From assembly GCA_035079385.1 (NCBI GenBank), contig JAVHKY010000030.1:992001-1056000 (forward strand): a stretch of 64,000 nt of DNA, read 5' to 3'. This document shows, piece by piece, positions 36,352 to 46,700 of the stretch (position 1 is the stretch's first letter; each line of letters starts with the position of its first letter). The stretch is from Aspidiotus rigidus. Taxonomy: Eukaryota; Arthropoda; Insecta; Hemiptera; Diaspididae. The notes below the pieces were generated by a model. The model was not told where the DNA came from and did not search any database. It worked only from the letters and a program-made list of their open reading frames with translations. The translations under genes and the position numbers were made by a program.

Positions 36352-38784
36352 ATTAATGACGCTAATGAGGCGTATTTACGGTTCCTATTTGTAAAGTTTC
36401 GAAACCAAAGGCTGTCGTTCACCTCCCATATTTGGTTCCTTCGGAAATGTTTGAAATTGCATTTGAAACCAAAGTTTGTTAAATTCAGGCTCTTCTCTGA
36501 CTGCAACCAGACCGCCGAAAAATTGGAAAAATTCTTAACAGAAAAGTGGATCCGCACTGAATTACGGAGGTGGCATGGTAAGATGAATATCACCACAAGG
36601 TTGAACCTGATGGTTCATTCCAAACTTTCTGGTATGCTGCATCCGGGTGAGATGGATTTGTTCATTAAATCTGTTAACGTTAAATGTCGGTCTTTTGAGG
36701 CAAAGTTGAAACGAAAGAAAAACAAGAAAATTTGTTCCCTCCAAAAATTGAAAGCCTCCGCGGTCCAGGATGTAAGTTCTGACGTCAGTGTCACCCAAAG
36801 GTTTCAACCGCGTGTTATAAATTGCAGCAATGCCGAGTTCGATAGTGACGAGATGAATCTCTTGGAGAAGGGTCTAAAATTCGGGCTACCCCCCATCAAT
36901 AATGCCGACACTCTTGCTAATGTAGTTGCGGACCTCGAAATAAAAATTGGGCCTGGGGTTAATACCCAAAAAACTTGTGCTGCTCTCGTCCGTAATACCC
37001 CCCTCCCTCGTATAAATGACCTTGCTTCTGATGTGATTAAGAAGATTAAGAGGAGGGTCAGGGAGGAGGGCTTAACCATTACAAAGGCTGACAAAAGTAA
37101 TGCCATTGTTGTAATGGATAGGTCCTCGTACGTATCCAAGATTTACGATGTTCTCAGCCAATGTGGGGCTAAAGAAAATGCTAATTTCAATTTTCCAAAA
37201 CACGTAAAAGAAGTAAGACGTGTCATTAATAATTGTGAATTTATTATTAAAACTCCTGCTCTAAAAAAGTTGCTCCTTGAGCCTAACCCGGTGCCTCCTC
37301 TATTATACGGGCTACCGAAGATTCACAAACAGGATACCCCGATGCGCCCGGTCGTTTCATTCGTATCCTCCCCCACTTATTCTTTGGCGAAGTATCTAGA
37401 CCGATGGTTTAAATCTAGAATAGATTTCGAGTCTCCCTACTCTGTGAAGAATTCGGTGTCTTTGGCTGATGGGCTGAAGGATGAAAATTTCCCGCCGGAT
37501 TCGTCCCTTTGCTCTTTCGATGTGGTCGGCTTATTCCCCAATATTCCTAGAGCCACTGCTATGCAGTATATGGGTACCCTTTTGGTACAATTTAATATCC
37601 GTCATGAAGAATTGATGGAATTTTTCAATTTGCTTAACATCTGCTGGTCTCCCAATTTTTGCAAATTTGAGGGTAAGTTTTTTGAATTTCCTGAGGAGGT
37701 TGGCATTCCTATTGGCTCTCCTCTGGGATCCCTCATCTCGGAGGTATTTATGTCAAAATTTGAACTAGATCTTTTTTCCTCTGGCCATGGGCTTTTAGGT
37801 CATATACACTATTGGCGCAGGTACGTCGATGATGTTTTGTGTGCGTGGACCGGTCCCAGAGATCTCCTTTTGGAGTTTCTCAAGTATATCAATAATCAGT
37901 ATCCTTCCATAAAATTCACATTGGAAGAGGGCGGTTCATCTATTAATTTTTTGGACCTCACGATCTTCAATAGAGACGGTGTCCATGAATTCGCCATCTA
38001 TAGGAAAGCTACATCGACCGATACTACTGTCCACGGCAGATCATTCTGCCCTGTCGCCCATAAATCCGCTGCATTCAATAGTTTTGTCCACCGGTTGACC
38101 AGTATTCCGCTTGGTCAAACCGCCTTTCAGAGGGAGCTATCGACTATAAAGCACTTGGCCAGAGTGAATGAGGTGAGCATAGACATTGACCTCATGGTCC
38201 GGAGGAAGCTGACTCGGAAATGCCTGGACTCCACTACTTCCCTCCCCCGCAATCCGACATTGGAGAGTAGGAAGCGTTGGATAAGGCTCCCCTTCTTGGG
38301 GAAGTTTTCTTCTAAATTAGGTAGCGTACTCCGCCCGTTTGGGTTCCGACCAGCTTATTATAACCTTAATACGGTAAAAAGTCTTTTTGTCAAATTGAAG
38401 GACCCTATCCCATTGCTCGAAAAAAGTGGTGTCTACAAGGTGAATTGTAATGATTGTAAAGGGATATACATAGGCGAGACTGGCCGTCAACTTAAAATTA
38501 GAATTGACGAGCATAAGAAAGCTTGGGAGAAAAAGAAATTGGGGGAATCGGCTTTTGCGGACCATCTCATTACCAGTGGTCACTGCTATAAAGAGGGGTC
38601 CGAGACCCTCCTCCACCGAGAGAACTCGTACTTCAAACGAACGGCGCTTGAGCACATTGAAATTATTCGACACCTTAATAACGACAGCCTAAATGTGCTA
38701 AACAGGTACATACCTGATGAGGGATTGATTGAATTAGTTTATGAGTATGATTCACATCGTGATGACTCGCTGGTTCAGTCATGA
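36316..38784 (+). CDS. Penelope-like element RT plus GIY-YIG endonuclease polyprotein
   Basis: An 822-residue intact protein that copies its RNA at the target (reverse transcriptase) and nicks DNA (GIY-YIG nuclease). An N-terminal PLE domain contains a DKG-like motif that reads ADKSNAIVVMD (about 254-268), so G is replaced by S. RT motifs follow in order: GLPKIHK...PMRPVVS (about 331-352), FDVVGLFPNIP (about 401), GIPIGSPLGSLISEV (about 462), YVDD (about 503-506) and INFLDL (about 544). The C-terminal endonuclease (about 705-783) has GVY...CNDC...GIYIGETGR, and the H residues in DEHK and DHLITSGH complete the CCHH-type linker of EN+ PLEs. The start ATG lies in the pseudo-LTR and the stop lies 54 bases before the hammerhead-like fold. 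All catalytic residues that I can recognise are present, so it is probably functional. Confidence 0.92.
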   Translation: MLGHNLQDRIKSINDANEAYLRFLFVKFRNQRLSFTSHIWFLRKCLKLHLKPKFVKFRLFSDCNQTAEKLEKFLTEKWIRTELRRWHGKMNITTRLNLMVHSKLSGMLHPGEMDLFIKSVNVKCRSFEAKLKRKKNKKICSLQKLKASAVQDVSSDVSVTQRFQPRVINCSNAEFDSDEMNLLEKGLKFGLPPINNADTLANVVADLEIKIGPGVNTQKTCAALVRNTPLPRINDLASDVIKKIKRRVREEGLTITKADKSNAIVVMDRSSYVSKIYDVLSQCGAKENANFNFPKHVKEVRRVINNCEFIIKTPALKKLLLEPNPVPPLLYGLPKIHKQDTPMRPVVSFVSSPTYSLAKYLDRWFKSRIDFESPYSVKNSVSLADGLKDENFPPDSSLCSFDVVGLFPNIPRATAMQYMGTLLVQFNIRHEELMEFFNLLNICWSPNFCKFEGKFFEFPEEVGIPIGSPLGSLISEVFMSKFELDLFSSGHGLLGHIHYWRRYVDDVLCAWTGPRDLLLEFLKYINNQYPSIKFTLEEGGSSINFLDLTIFNRDGVHEFAIYRKATSTDTTVHGRSFCPVAHKSAAFNSFVHRLTSIPLGQTAFQRELSTIKHLARVNEVSIDIDLMVRRKLTRKCLDSTTSLPRNPTLESRKRWIRLPFLGKFSSKLGSVLRPFGFRPAYYNLNTVKSLFVKLKDPIPLLEKSGVYKVNCNDCKGIYIGETGRQLKIRIDEHKKAWEKKKLGESAFADHLITSGHCYKEGSETLLHRENSYFKRTALEHIEIIRHLNNDSLNVLNRYIPDEGLIELVYEYDSHRDDSLVQS

Positions 38785-38986
38785 TCTCGTCGGTTGTTCT
38801 CCTTCCTAGCGGTAATTGGTTTCAGTTGCTTTCATGTCGCTGTTGACAATGGTTTATTAATCGAAAGCGCTCCAGCGTATAATTCGTATTTCTGTGGCTT
38901 TGTTTAGTTTACTCCTAGTTTTACTATTTTGAGTATATCATTGGTTCAGTATGCTTGGCCATAACTTGCAGGACCGTATAAAATCT
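38691..38986 (+). repeat. Downstream pseudo-LTR of the PLE
   Basis: A direct copy of 36056-36351. It starts within the coding end and stops exactly at the right target-site duplication. Confidence 0.88.
38838..38877 (+). ncRNA. Hammerhead-like ribozyme fold in the downstream pseudo-LTR (variant core)
   Basis: Identical in sequence and fold to the copy at 36203-36242. Two copies in the same orientation, 2.6 kb apart, would allow a transcript crossing both pseudo-LTRs to be cut into a unit-length RNA if the variant core is active. Confidence 0.58.
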
Positions 38987-38997
38987 AGGGAGCGATA
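38987..38997 (+). repeat. Right target-site duplication of the intact PLE
   Basis: A perfect copy of the 11-mer at 35390-35400. Confidence 0.85.
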
Positions 38998-39427
38998 GGT
39001 TTGATTGTGTGATATTAAAGTAAAAGGTATGCTTGACTAAGATTGATGACATTTTAGATCGCGCAATATTTCACCACTTCTTCCAATATCCTTCAAATTA
39101 AAAATTTAATAGTAATTGAGAGATAAGTAATATCAGAAGGTGAATAAGATTGACTGCAGCTCCTTAACGAGTTGAGATGTTTTGCAAAAATCGATCATTT
39201 AGCTCGGCTCTTTAAGGCACTCCTGAATTAAGTCGCCCATTTCACCAACTAGACAGGTGGGTCAAAGGTCATATTTCAAGACACCGCACATTTCCACGTT
39301 TTAGAGCGCCAGGGATTCGTTCAAGACGGTAAGAAATGCTGCTCAGAGAAGGTATCCTGACGATTTTGAATTTTCTAGAAGCTTCAGCATGTGAAATAGA
39401 GAGAGAAGTTTGTTCGAGTTTCGAGTT
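38998..39427. other. Spacer right of the PLE
   Basis: AT-rich sequence with no feature that I can support. Confidence 0.3.
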
Positions 39428-40018
39428 TGTCAATCTCTTGTAGACAAGGATGGAGGCTCAACAGAAGAAATACGCAGAAGAATAATACTTGCGTGAGCTG
39501 CAGTCTCCAAACCCACTGTTGTCTGGAAAGATGCCGTAATCACCCACCGAACCAAGTTGAGGCTGCTGCGCACGCTCGTGTTTCCGGTGTTGTTATATGG
39601 AGCGGAAACATGGACAATAAAAATGGCCGACAGGCGAAGCATTAATGCCTTCGAGATCTGGGCATACCGACGTCTTTGGAGAATCCCGTGGACAGCGAGA
39701 CGGGTAAGCATATCCATTATCAACGAACTGAATTTACGCACTAGATTGTCCACTAACTGCGATCAACGAATTCTGGAATTTTTTGGCCACATCACTGGAG
39801 AAACTGATGGTGCAGGGAAATGTCGAGGGTAAAAGACTAGGAGGTCGCTCGCCAAAGCGATGGATAGATCAGGTCAAGGAGATTTCGGAGCAGCCCCTGG
39901 AATAGGCTTTCCATAGAGCGGGTGATCTGGCAGACTGGGAACTAGTGGTGGAGGAAATTAGTTGATGGATCGCCGAGGCTTCAGACACGAAGCACAAAGA
40001 CCGATGATGATGATAATG
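39428..40018 (+). pseudogene. 3' end of a non-LTR retrotransposon (RT C-terminus plus GAT tail), longer copy
   Basis: Plus-strand frames read DGGSTEEIRRRIILA and then LRLLRTLVFPVLLYGAETWT. Next come the RRLWRIPWTARRVSISIINEL segment and LRTRLSTNCDQRILEFFGHI. This is the characteristic C-terminal domain following the RT of arthropod endonuclease-RT LINEs. The 3' end carries the same AGCCCCTGGAA and GCTTCAGACACGAAGCACAA blocks and a GAT-rich tail as the copy at 12.96-13.28 kb. It is 5'-truncated and frame-broken. Confidence 0.75.
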
Positions 40019-40179
40019 AAGGCTAAACCTACTGTAGTAGCCTAGTAAGTAGAGGTCTAGTGTGTATTATGCCGAGCATAATAACGGCTTGAGCCTGAGG
40101 GTTGAAATTTTTCCAAGTCCATAAAGTAGGTCAAGGTCATTGATAACGTCATAAAGCGTCGCGACACGCAGATTTCCAA

Positions 40180-40715
40180 TACACAGCGACCAGAATTGAC
40201 CACAAAACGATGAACACGGCATAAAACGACCAAAACAGACAATAAGCGGCCAAAATCGGACAAAAAATGACAGAATATAACCAAAATCGAGAGAAAACAA
40301 CCTGTAAATGACATGAATTAACCAAATTATCTAAAAACTTTGAAAAACGAGCAGAATGGAATTAAAAACGACCACGCATGGTTAGAAAATTATCAAAATC
40401 AACAAAAAGTAATCACCAAGAAACGACCAAAATCAACCAAGAACGTTCAAACATGACCAAAAAATGACGAAGAATAACCTGAGACGGCCAGCACATAACA
40501 AAAATCGACAAAAAGACCAAATTTGACCCAAAACAAGAAACAACGACCAAAATCTACCAAAAATGTTCAAAATGAATTACGAACGGCTGAAATCGGCCGT
40601 AAAATAACCTTAGATGACCACAAAAATTACCACAAGCGAAGGAAACGATCAGAGAATGACTTAATTTGACCAAAGAACGCCCAGACACGGCTGAAAATGC
40701 TGAAAATTGACCAAG
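40180..40715. repeat. Degenerate short-period tandem tract rich in GACCAAAA words
   Basis: Over about 530 bases the plus strand repeats variants of ACGACCAAAATCG/AACAAAAA at irregular 10-22 base spacing, with strong strand asymmetry (few T, many A and C). There is no coding frame on the plus strand. It lies just right of a GGTCAAGGTCA-containing segment. Confidence 0.55.
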
Positions 40716-43700
40716 TATACGGCCGAGAAATCCTTTTAGAGATATCAGATCTGTCCACAGACGCAAAACGTGCAACTTTAAATTTCGTAGGAGGCCACAG
40801 GCTTGGATCGCCGCGATTTCTAATCAGATTTCGCCCACCATTCACCAAAAAAAAAAAATATGTAGTGTCATGGAAATCTTATCTTTGAGAGGGATACACG
40901 CCAAAATTATTACAAATAAAATATTATGTGACGCAGTGGTCTTGATGACTTCACCATAGTTTATAGTCTCAAGGTTAGGAGCCATGATCTCAGGGGTTGA
41001 TGACGCTATAGAAGTTTGGGATGGTGATATCAGCAAATTATTCATACAAAAAATATAACATTCAGCCTAATACACAATATTATACTAAACACTTGTACTG
41101 TTGCAAGAGGGGCTGAACTAGGCACGCTCACAGTGTGCGCGTAGCCTAAAATGAGACTAAGACGGGCTATTGAAGGCGTATTCGCCTACCGCTTGTTTGA
41201 GTAAATGCACGTTCATTCCAATACAGGTCTCAAGGTTGGGGATGATGCTACAAGTTGATGACGTCACTGGTTAGTAACGTCACAAAAGTGCACATGTCTT
41301 AACGTTAGGGGTGATAACGCCTTCAAGGTAAAGGGGATGATATTACGTGTTCATGATGTCATCGAGTTTGGCATGTATTCTTCATAGAAGACAAAATCTG
41401 AGATGTCGATTGGGTTTTAGAACTTCTGTGTCTTTTTCTGCAGCTCAAGTCAAACTATGCTCTCTAAGTATCAGAATTGGATTTCGAAAATATAGAGCCG
41501 AGTAGTGTCTTTGCCTTTGAAAATAAACCATAAAATTGTGCTTAGTTATGAAATAATACTGTAATATAAAATACATAGCCGCAACGCATCAATAAAAAAT
41601 TAGTATTCGCAACAATACAGGCCTACCCTCTCAACTTATTTGATAAATACTACTGACGTTATGCAACACAGATAGTAAAAAACTTCGATGGATTTTTCAT
41701 CTTGCTCGAACAGCAGAAATATCAATGAATGAGAGAGAAAATATTTTTACGATCTTTTCAAACATTAATTTTTGATCTTCCTTTTTTCTAGCAAGTCGTT
41801 GTTCATCTAGGGCGATTACCTAATTTTCAGAAGCTTTAGTCGTATCTCGCCTCGCCTACTAGTAATTGACAAAAAATGAACAAAAATAAAAATTGAATCG
41901 CCTCGCATAATTTTTACATTTTTATTGGTGTAGACGCGTGCGTTTAGACAAGCACCTGGATTTGCTCAATCGAAACTCGTAATAATGTAAAAAATATGCG
42001 CGCTTACTGATATGCAAATAAAGCGTATAGAAAATTAAACCTTTTGGCGTAGAAAAGAATACACACTACACACATATCCACTGTCGACGAAAAGAACTCA
42101 GAAATCTAGTTTATAAATTCCCCTTCTTGTATTTTTTTTTTTTTTCTTTCATATATTGGTTTTGAACGAGCCGTTAATTTTTATTATTCAAAAGTATACT
42201 GTACAGTGCAGTGCACGGCTATCGCTTTGGGCTTTTCTTTTTTTTCCTTTATGACAAGATATATCTACGTTTTATTTAAATTATCGACGTACTCGTACAT
42301 TATCGCTACCTTTACAAACTCATTCAATTTTGATATACATTCGTGTACGATATATGTACAGCGAATACAAGTTGGAGAATTTTTCCTCGTCGCAAATTTT
42401 TTTTTCCTTGTTCGCTCTTGCTTATCGAATCAGTATACGAGTATTATACGTACAACTTATTCGTGGTAATTGTTACACATGTGTTTCAATTTTCAGAATG
42501 TACTCCAATTTGCAGTCCTCATCAACGCACGTCACGATGATACTCTCCGAGATAATGATATAATCTCGCGCGATAGTAATTTACATATTATTATTTTCCG
42601 TCTGGTGACTCGCAATTTTTGGATGAATCGCAAGCGTACACTCTTCCCTATCTGAGCTTAGGAATAAGTGGGTCTATACTGACCAGATACGTTTCCGAAG
42701 ATTTTGGGCGTCGAAAAGTATTTACCAGGACTAACACAACATCCCTCCTGCTGAAATATGCATACTATTGACTCGATTTTAATCTTCTGGATTCAAGAAC
42801 CGCATGCTAGTTTGACTTTGCAGCTTTTTAATGAAAATTTCTCTTCAAATGGGGATAAAGTACATTCAGAGCTACTGTCATTGATGGGACACATTCACAC
42901 CTCCATCTCAAAGTTGATGGATCTAACTGCTGAATTTACGTTGAGCAAGCCTAATCTTGTTAGCGGCAGGAGCTCTAACAAATACCCTCTGAAATTGCAC
43001 CTGGAAACTCGCGAATCCCGCTGCTCAAAGCCATCGATCATAGAATACTTCTCTTTTCTGAAATTGAAATTTTTGGAATTCCTGAAAGTCGCCTTACTCC
43101 ATGTAATTATCATAATATCTCTTGACATCATATTCTGATTTTTGTAAGCCCCTTCTGTACAACAACTCAAACCAAAAATCAGCCCTTGATGAAGTCACAC
43201 TCTTTCGTTTGTACCTTCCTTGTCTTCAGCGATTTTAAGCGATATCCAGCACTGGTGGTGTCACGCTCTCATGCTTGCATTTATCTCTTTCTAACCACAC
43301 TGATGACATTACGCCTTCCTTCACTTGTATTAAGCTTGAGTCTATTTCACAGGGAGAGATATTGTCTCAACTTGTCTAAAATCCCCGTCCAGGTCTGGCT
43401 TATATTAGTTGTAGTCTACCTTTTATACCTGCAGGAAAAAGTTAGTCCGAGACTCCGTACTTATAGCTCAACTCAAGGGTGCAGAGTTCAACCTTCTTCC
43501 GGACCCACCTGTACAGTGGTTCTCCCTCCAAATTTTTTCGTGTCCCCCCATTTACAAAGGATCGGAACTCAAAATTTTTCAAGTCATTAATTAATTAGAT
43601 CAAAGCTATTGGTGACGTCACAAAGATCGTAGGCGGATGTTTTCTGAGGTTGTAACCTCCATAGCTCGAAATCAGTTAGAAGATGAGGAGTTTTAGGTTG

Positions 43701-46700
43701 GAATACTCCTCTGAGCTTGGCTTATGTTCAATTCAAGACGCCGTGGTTATAGTCTGGCTCACAGATTTACAGCTAGAAATTTTTCTATCACAGAGGTTCA
43801 GAGCTCCGATTTTTTCAAGTCTTTAAATAAGGTCAAGGTCGTTGATAATATCACGAAGTTCGGATGTGGCTATAAACACAGACGTAGACACAAATTGCTT
43901 TTCCCGCACGGTGGCCAAAACCTCGTGTTTTCAAATATAAAAATTCTGTGCGAGAAAAGCAATTTGTGTTTTCTTTCCTAATTATGCTATCCTTGCACGC
44001 GAAAAAATCCTCCCTACAGACGTGGACGCTTTCCTTTAACCCCCCCACCCCCTCTGTCATTAAAACACCTCGCGGTTTCCTCACTAAAAAAAATACTTCA
44101 TTCGACGAGCCGAGTTTAAAGTATCTATTGGGCCCCGATACGAATTTTATATTCAACGATGCTTTTATATACGAGTCTTAGTGCTTATCCAAATAAACGG
44201 GTCTTCTTGAAAAATCAAACTCTGACAGATTTTATCCAATTTGTACACGTTTCAGGTCTTGAGATTGAGTATACAATTCAAGTCCTTTCCTAATCCCTGT
44301 CCCGTTTTCCGTACGACTACCCGACTTGGACGAATTTCACTTCCGCCCAATTGCCTATATTTGCGCCAGGATATCCAGCCGGGCATTAGAAATAAATGTT
44401 GACTTCTGAGCCAATCTATAACTCCCTATACTTTGGTACAGTGGCTTTCAATGTTTCGCAGACTGTGGGCTTCTTCGATGGCCTAACACTTTTCCACGGC
44501 CCCCTGAGAAAAGATTATCATTAGATATGAAATATTATATAACTAGTTCATTTATCAAATAATTGGCCTCTTCGGTCAGACTACTCATTCCTTTCACCCT
44601 TCATAGCCCCCAATTCGAAAAGTATTGTCACATTAACATAATGACCAGACTAGCCTGCCCCCCTCCCAATGAGCACAATGATCGTGACCTGATGTCATGA
44701 CCTTATTATACTTCAAAAAATATGATCATCACCACGAAATATTTTCATGATTCTGAGGACCACTTGTACCAACTATAATTAACCTAAATCAAAATTGTGC
44801 AGTAATGATAAACCTAGTTTAGCTCTGAATATGCGTGATTAAAGTAGCATTAAATGGGTTGGTACAAGCGGCCCTGAGTTCCGGACCGGGAGTTGAAATT
44901 CTGGTTAAGAAAGTCTGGGGGAAGAGGAGAGGAGTGTAGTCTCTTTCCAAATAATGCTAATTTTAGTCCTTGTGGGACAGCATAGGTCTCCTGACTCCAC
45001 GCCCTTGAACCCAATTGACCTTGATCTATGTGTGGCGTGCGCAGCAGCCAGGTATACGAAAATTAATAAAGAACGTCGTTTGGCCCCAAAACGAACTTAC
45101 GAGGTTTGGAGTCTAGGAGGGCGACATACTATCGATTGATCAACCTACGACGTCATCAAAAAGTTTTTACATACATCAGGGTCGATAGGGTGCAAGAGCG
45201 TAGCGTCAGGGTATTACGTTTCTCTTCCCTTTTTGCATTAGCCTCGTATGCTTGGGCTAACGGTGCTAGGTTTAGAGTAACAAAACTCGCAGGCCACATA
45301 GTGATCTACTCCGGACTGCCTTCCTCAACTTTGTTCATTGATGCAAACAGGGAACTTGTTTTATGAGAGTCTTTTGTGCGCAGAGGGAAGCTTGAAGGTC
45401 GGAATTTGTCCAAGTCCCTTTCCCACCATACACAGCTACAAAGTCGAACTTTTCCACGTCCGGGTCCGCCTCCTACTACCTATAGCTCGGAGGTCGAAAT
45501 TCTGAACTGGGAAGCCGCCATCTATTTTGTTGGGGAGGCATCCTCCAAAAAGAGGCGCGTACGCGAGCGCGAACGTATCCGATTATTGTGACGTCATCGT
45601 TTTCGAAAAAATGTCCTTAATGATGATGATAACAGAGGGACTTGGAGAAATTTCGACCTGCAAGCTATACTTTATATGACAGGAGGGAGACTTGGAAGAA
45701 TTTTAACCTTTCTTGGAATTAGACTACTTTTAACGCTGGAACTTGAGGGCGTTGTTCGACTTGGATCATTTTTGCCAATTTGGATTTTTTGCTGGACTCC
45801 ATACAGCGCACCAAAAATTTTTGGGGAAATCCCTTCCCCCTCCTCCATAGAATCGATACCCTGTTGAAATGTTGACTTCCGAGCTAGTGATTGTTCTATG
45901 ACGTCATCGGATCGTGACGTCACAGGAACTGAGGTTCTTATCTATGACAGATCACGAATTGGAAGATATTCAGATCATTTTTTTCGCAATAAGCGTCAAG
46001 TTTCCATTTCAAAACGAGTAAAATACGGAAGTTGAGACTGTTTTTTAATTTTCGAGAATTTTGGCAGGTTCGTCACTTTTCGGCACATTTTAGTCCATAA
46101 CTCGGCTCAGAAAAGTCGTCAAAAGTTGGGTAGAGATACAAATTGAAGTGAACATCGAACGTTTCGAGTTTTTGCAGCTAGAACAGATTTATTGCAAACT
46201 ACCATGTAATTGGAAACAGCATTTTGATCCACTTGGCACACGTAATGATAGGAGAGGGACTTGGAAAATTTTCAACTCTCGATCAGACGTAATACGTCTA
46301 CTCGTAGAATTGGCCACTTTACACAGAACTGCGAAGCTTGCGGGTTCCCCACTACCATTTCAGAGTTTGCAATGGGATCTAAATTTTTTGAAGTCTATTT
46401 CCCACCGGTTTTCTATTAGCTAAGTCCTAGCTTGAAAGTCCTAATTTGTTCAAGTTCCCCTTCTATCACCTGTGGCTCAGAGGTCGAAATTCTTTCAAGT
46501 ACACGTTTTGCCAGACGACAAACGGCGCCCATCATCCCCCCCCCCCCAAAAAAAAAAAACAAAAAACAAAAAAAACAGTTCCTTGTTGAAAAGTGCAGGC
46601 CCTCACGTTTGTGTGAATGCAAATTCAGGATTCAAAGGTAAGGTTCAAAAAAGACATGAACATGTCAAAACTATCAAACACCTTTCAAGAATGACACCTG

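Larger units (their letters stand above)
35401..38986 (+). mobile_element. Complete EN+ Penelope-like element with pseudo-LTRs and inverted 3' copy
   Basis: The element is delimited by a perfect 11-bp target-site duplication. From the left it comprises three parts. First is an inverted copy of the last ~0.65 kb of the element (35402-36055, minus orientation). Second is a direct 3'-end copy acting as upstream pseudo-LTR (36056-36351). Third is the full body ending in the downstream pseudo-LTR (38691-38986). The two pseudo-LTRs are 296 bases each, and I see only one difference (TTTCATT versus TATCATT). The first two parts form a palindrome with arms 35402-35659 and 36056-36313. The intact 822-codon frame, the perfect duplication and the near-identical pseudo-LTRs point to a recent insertion and a probably active family. 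The junction at 36053-36058 shows a short AA(A) microhomology. Confidence 0.9.

Noticed and set aside
35401..38986. LTR retrotransposon or retrovirus
   Set aside because: The direct repeats resemble LTRs, but there is no gag, protease, integrase or primer-binding site. The RT and GIY-YIG motifs and the inverted copy are those of a Penelope-like element.
42758..43138. 126-codon plus-strand frame
   Set aside because: Composition and lack of motifs suggest a chance frame in AT-rich DNA.
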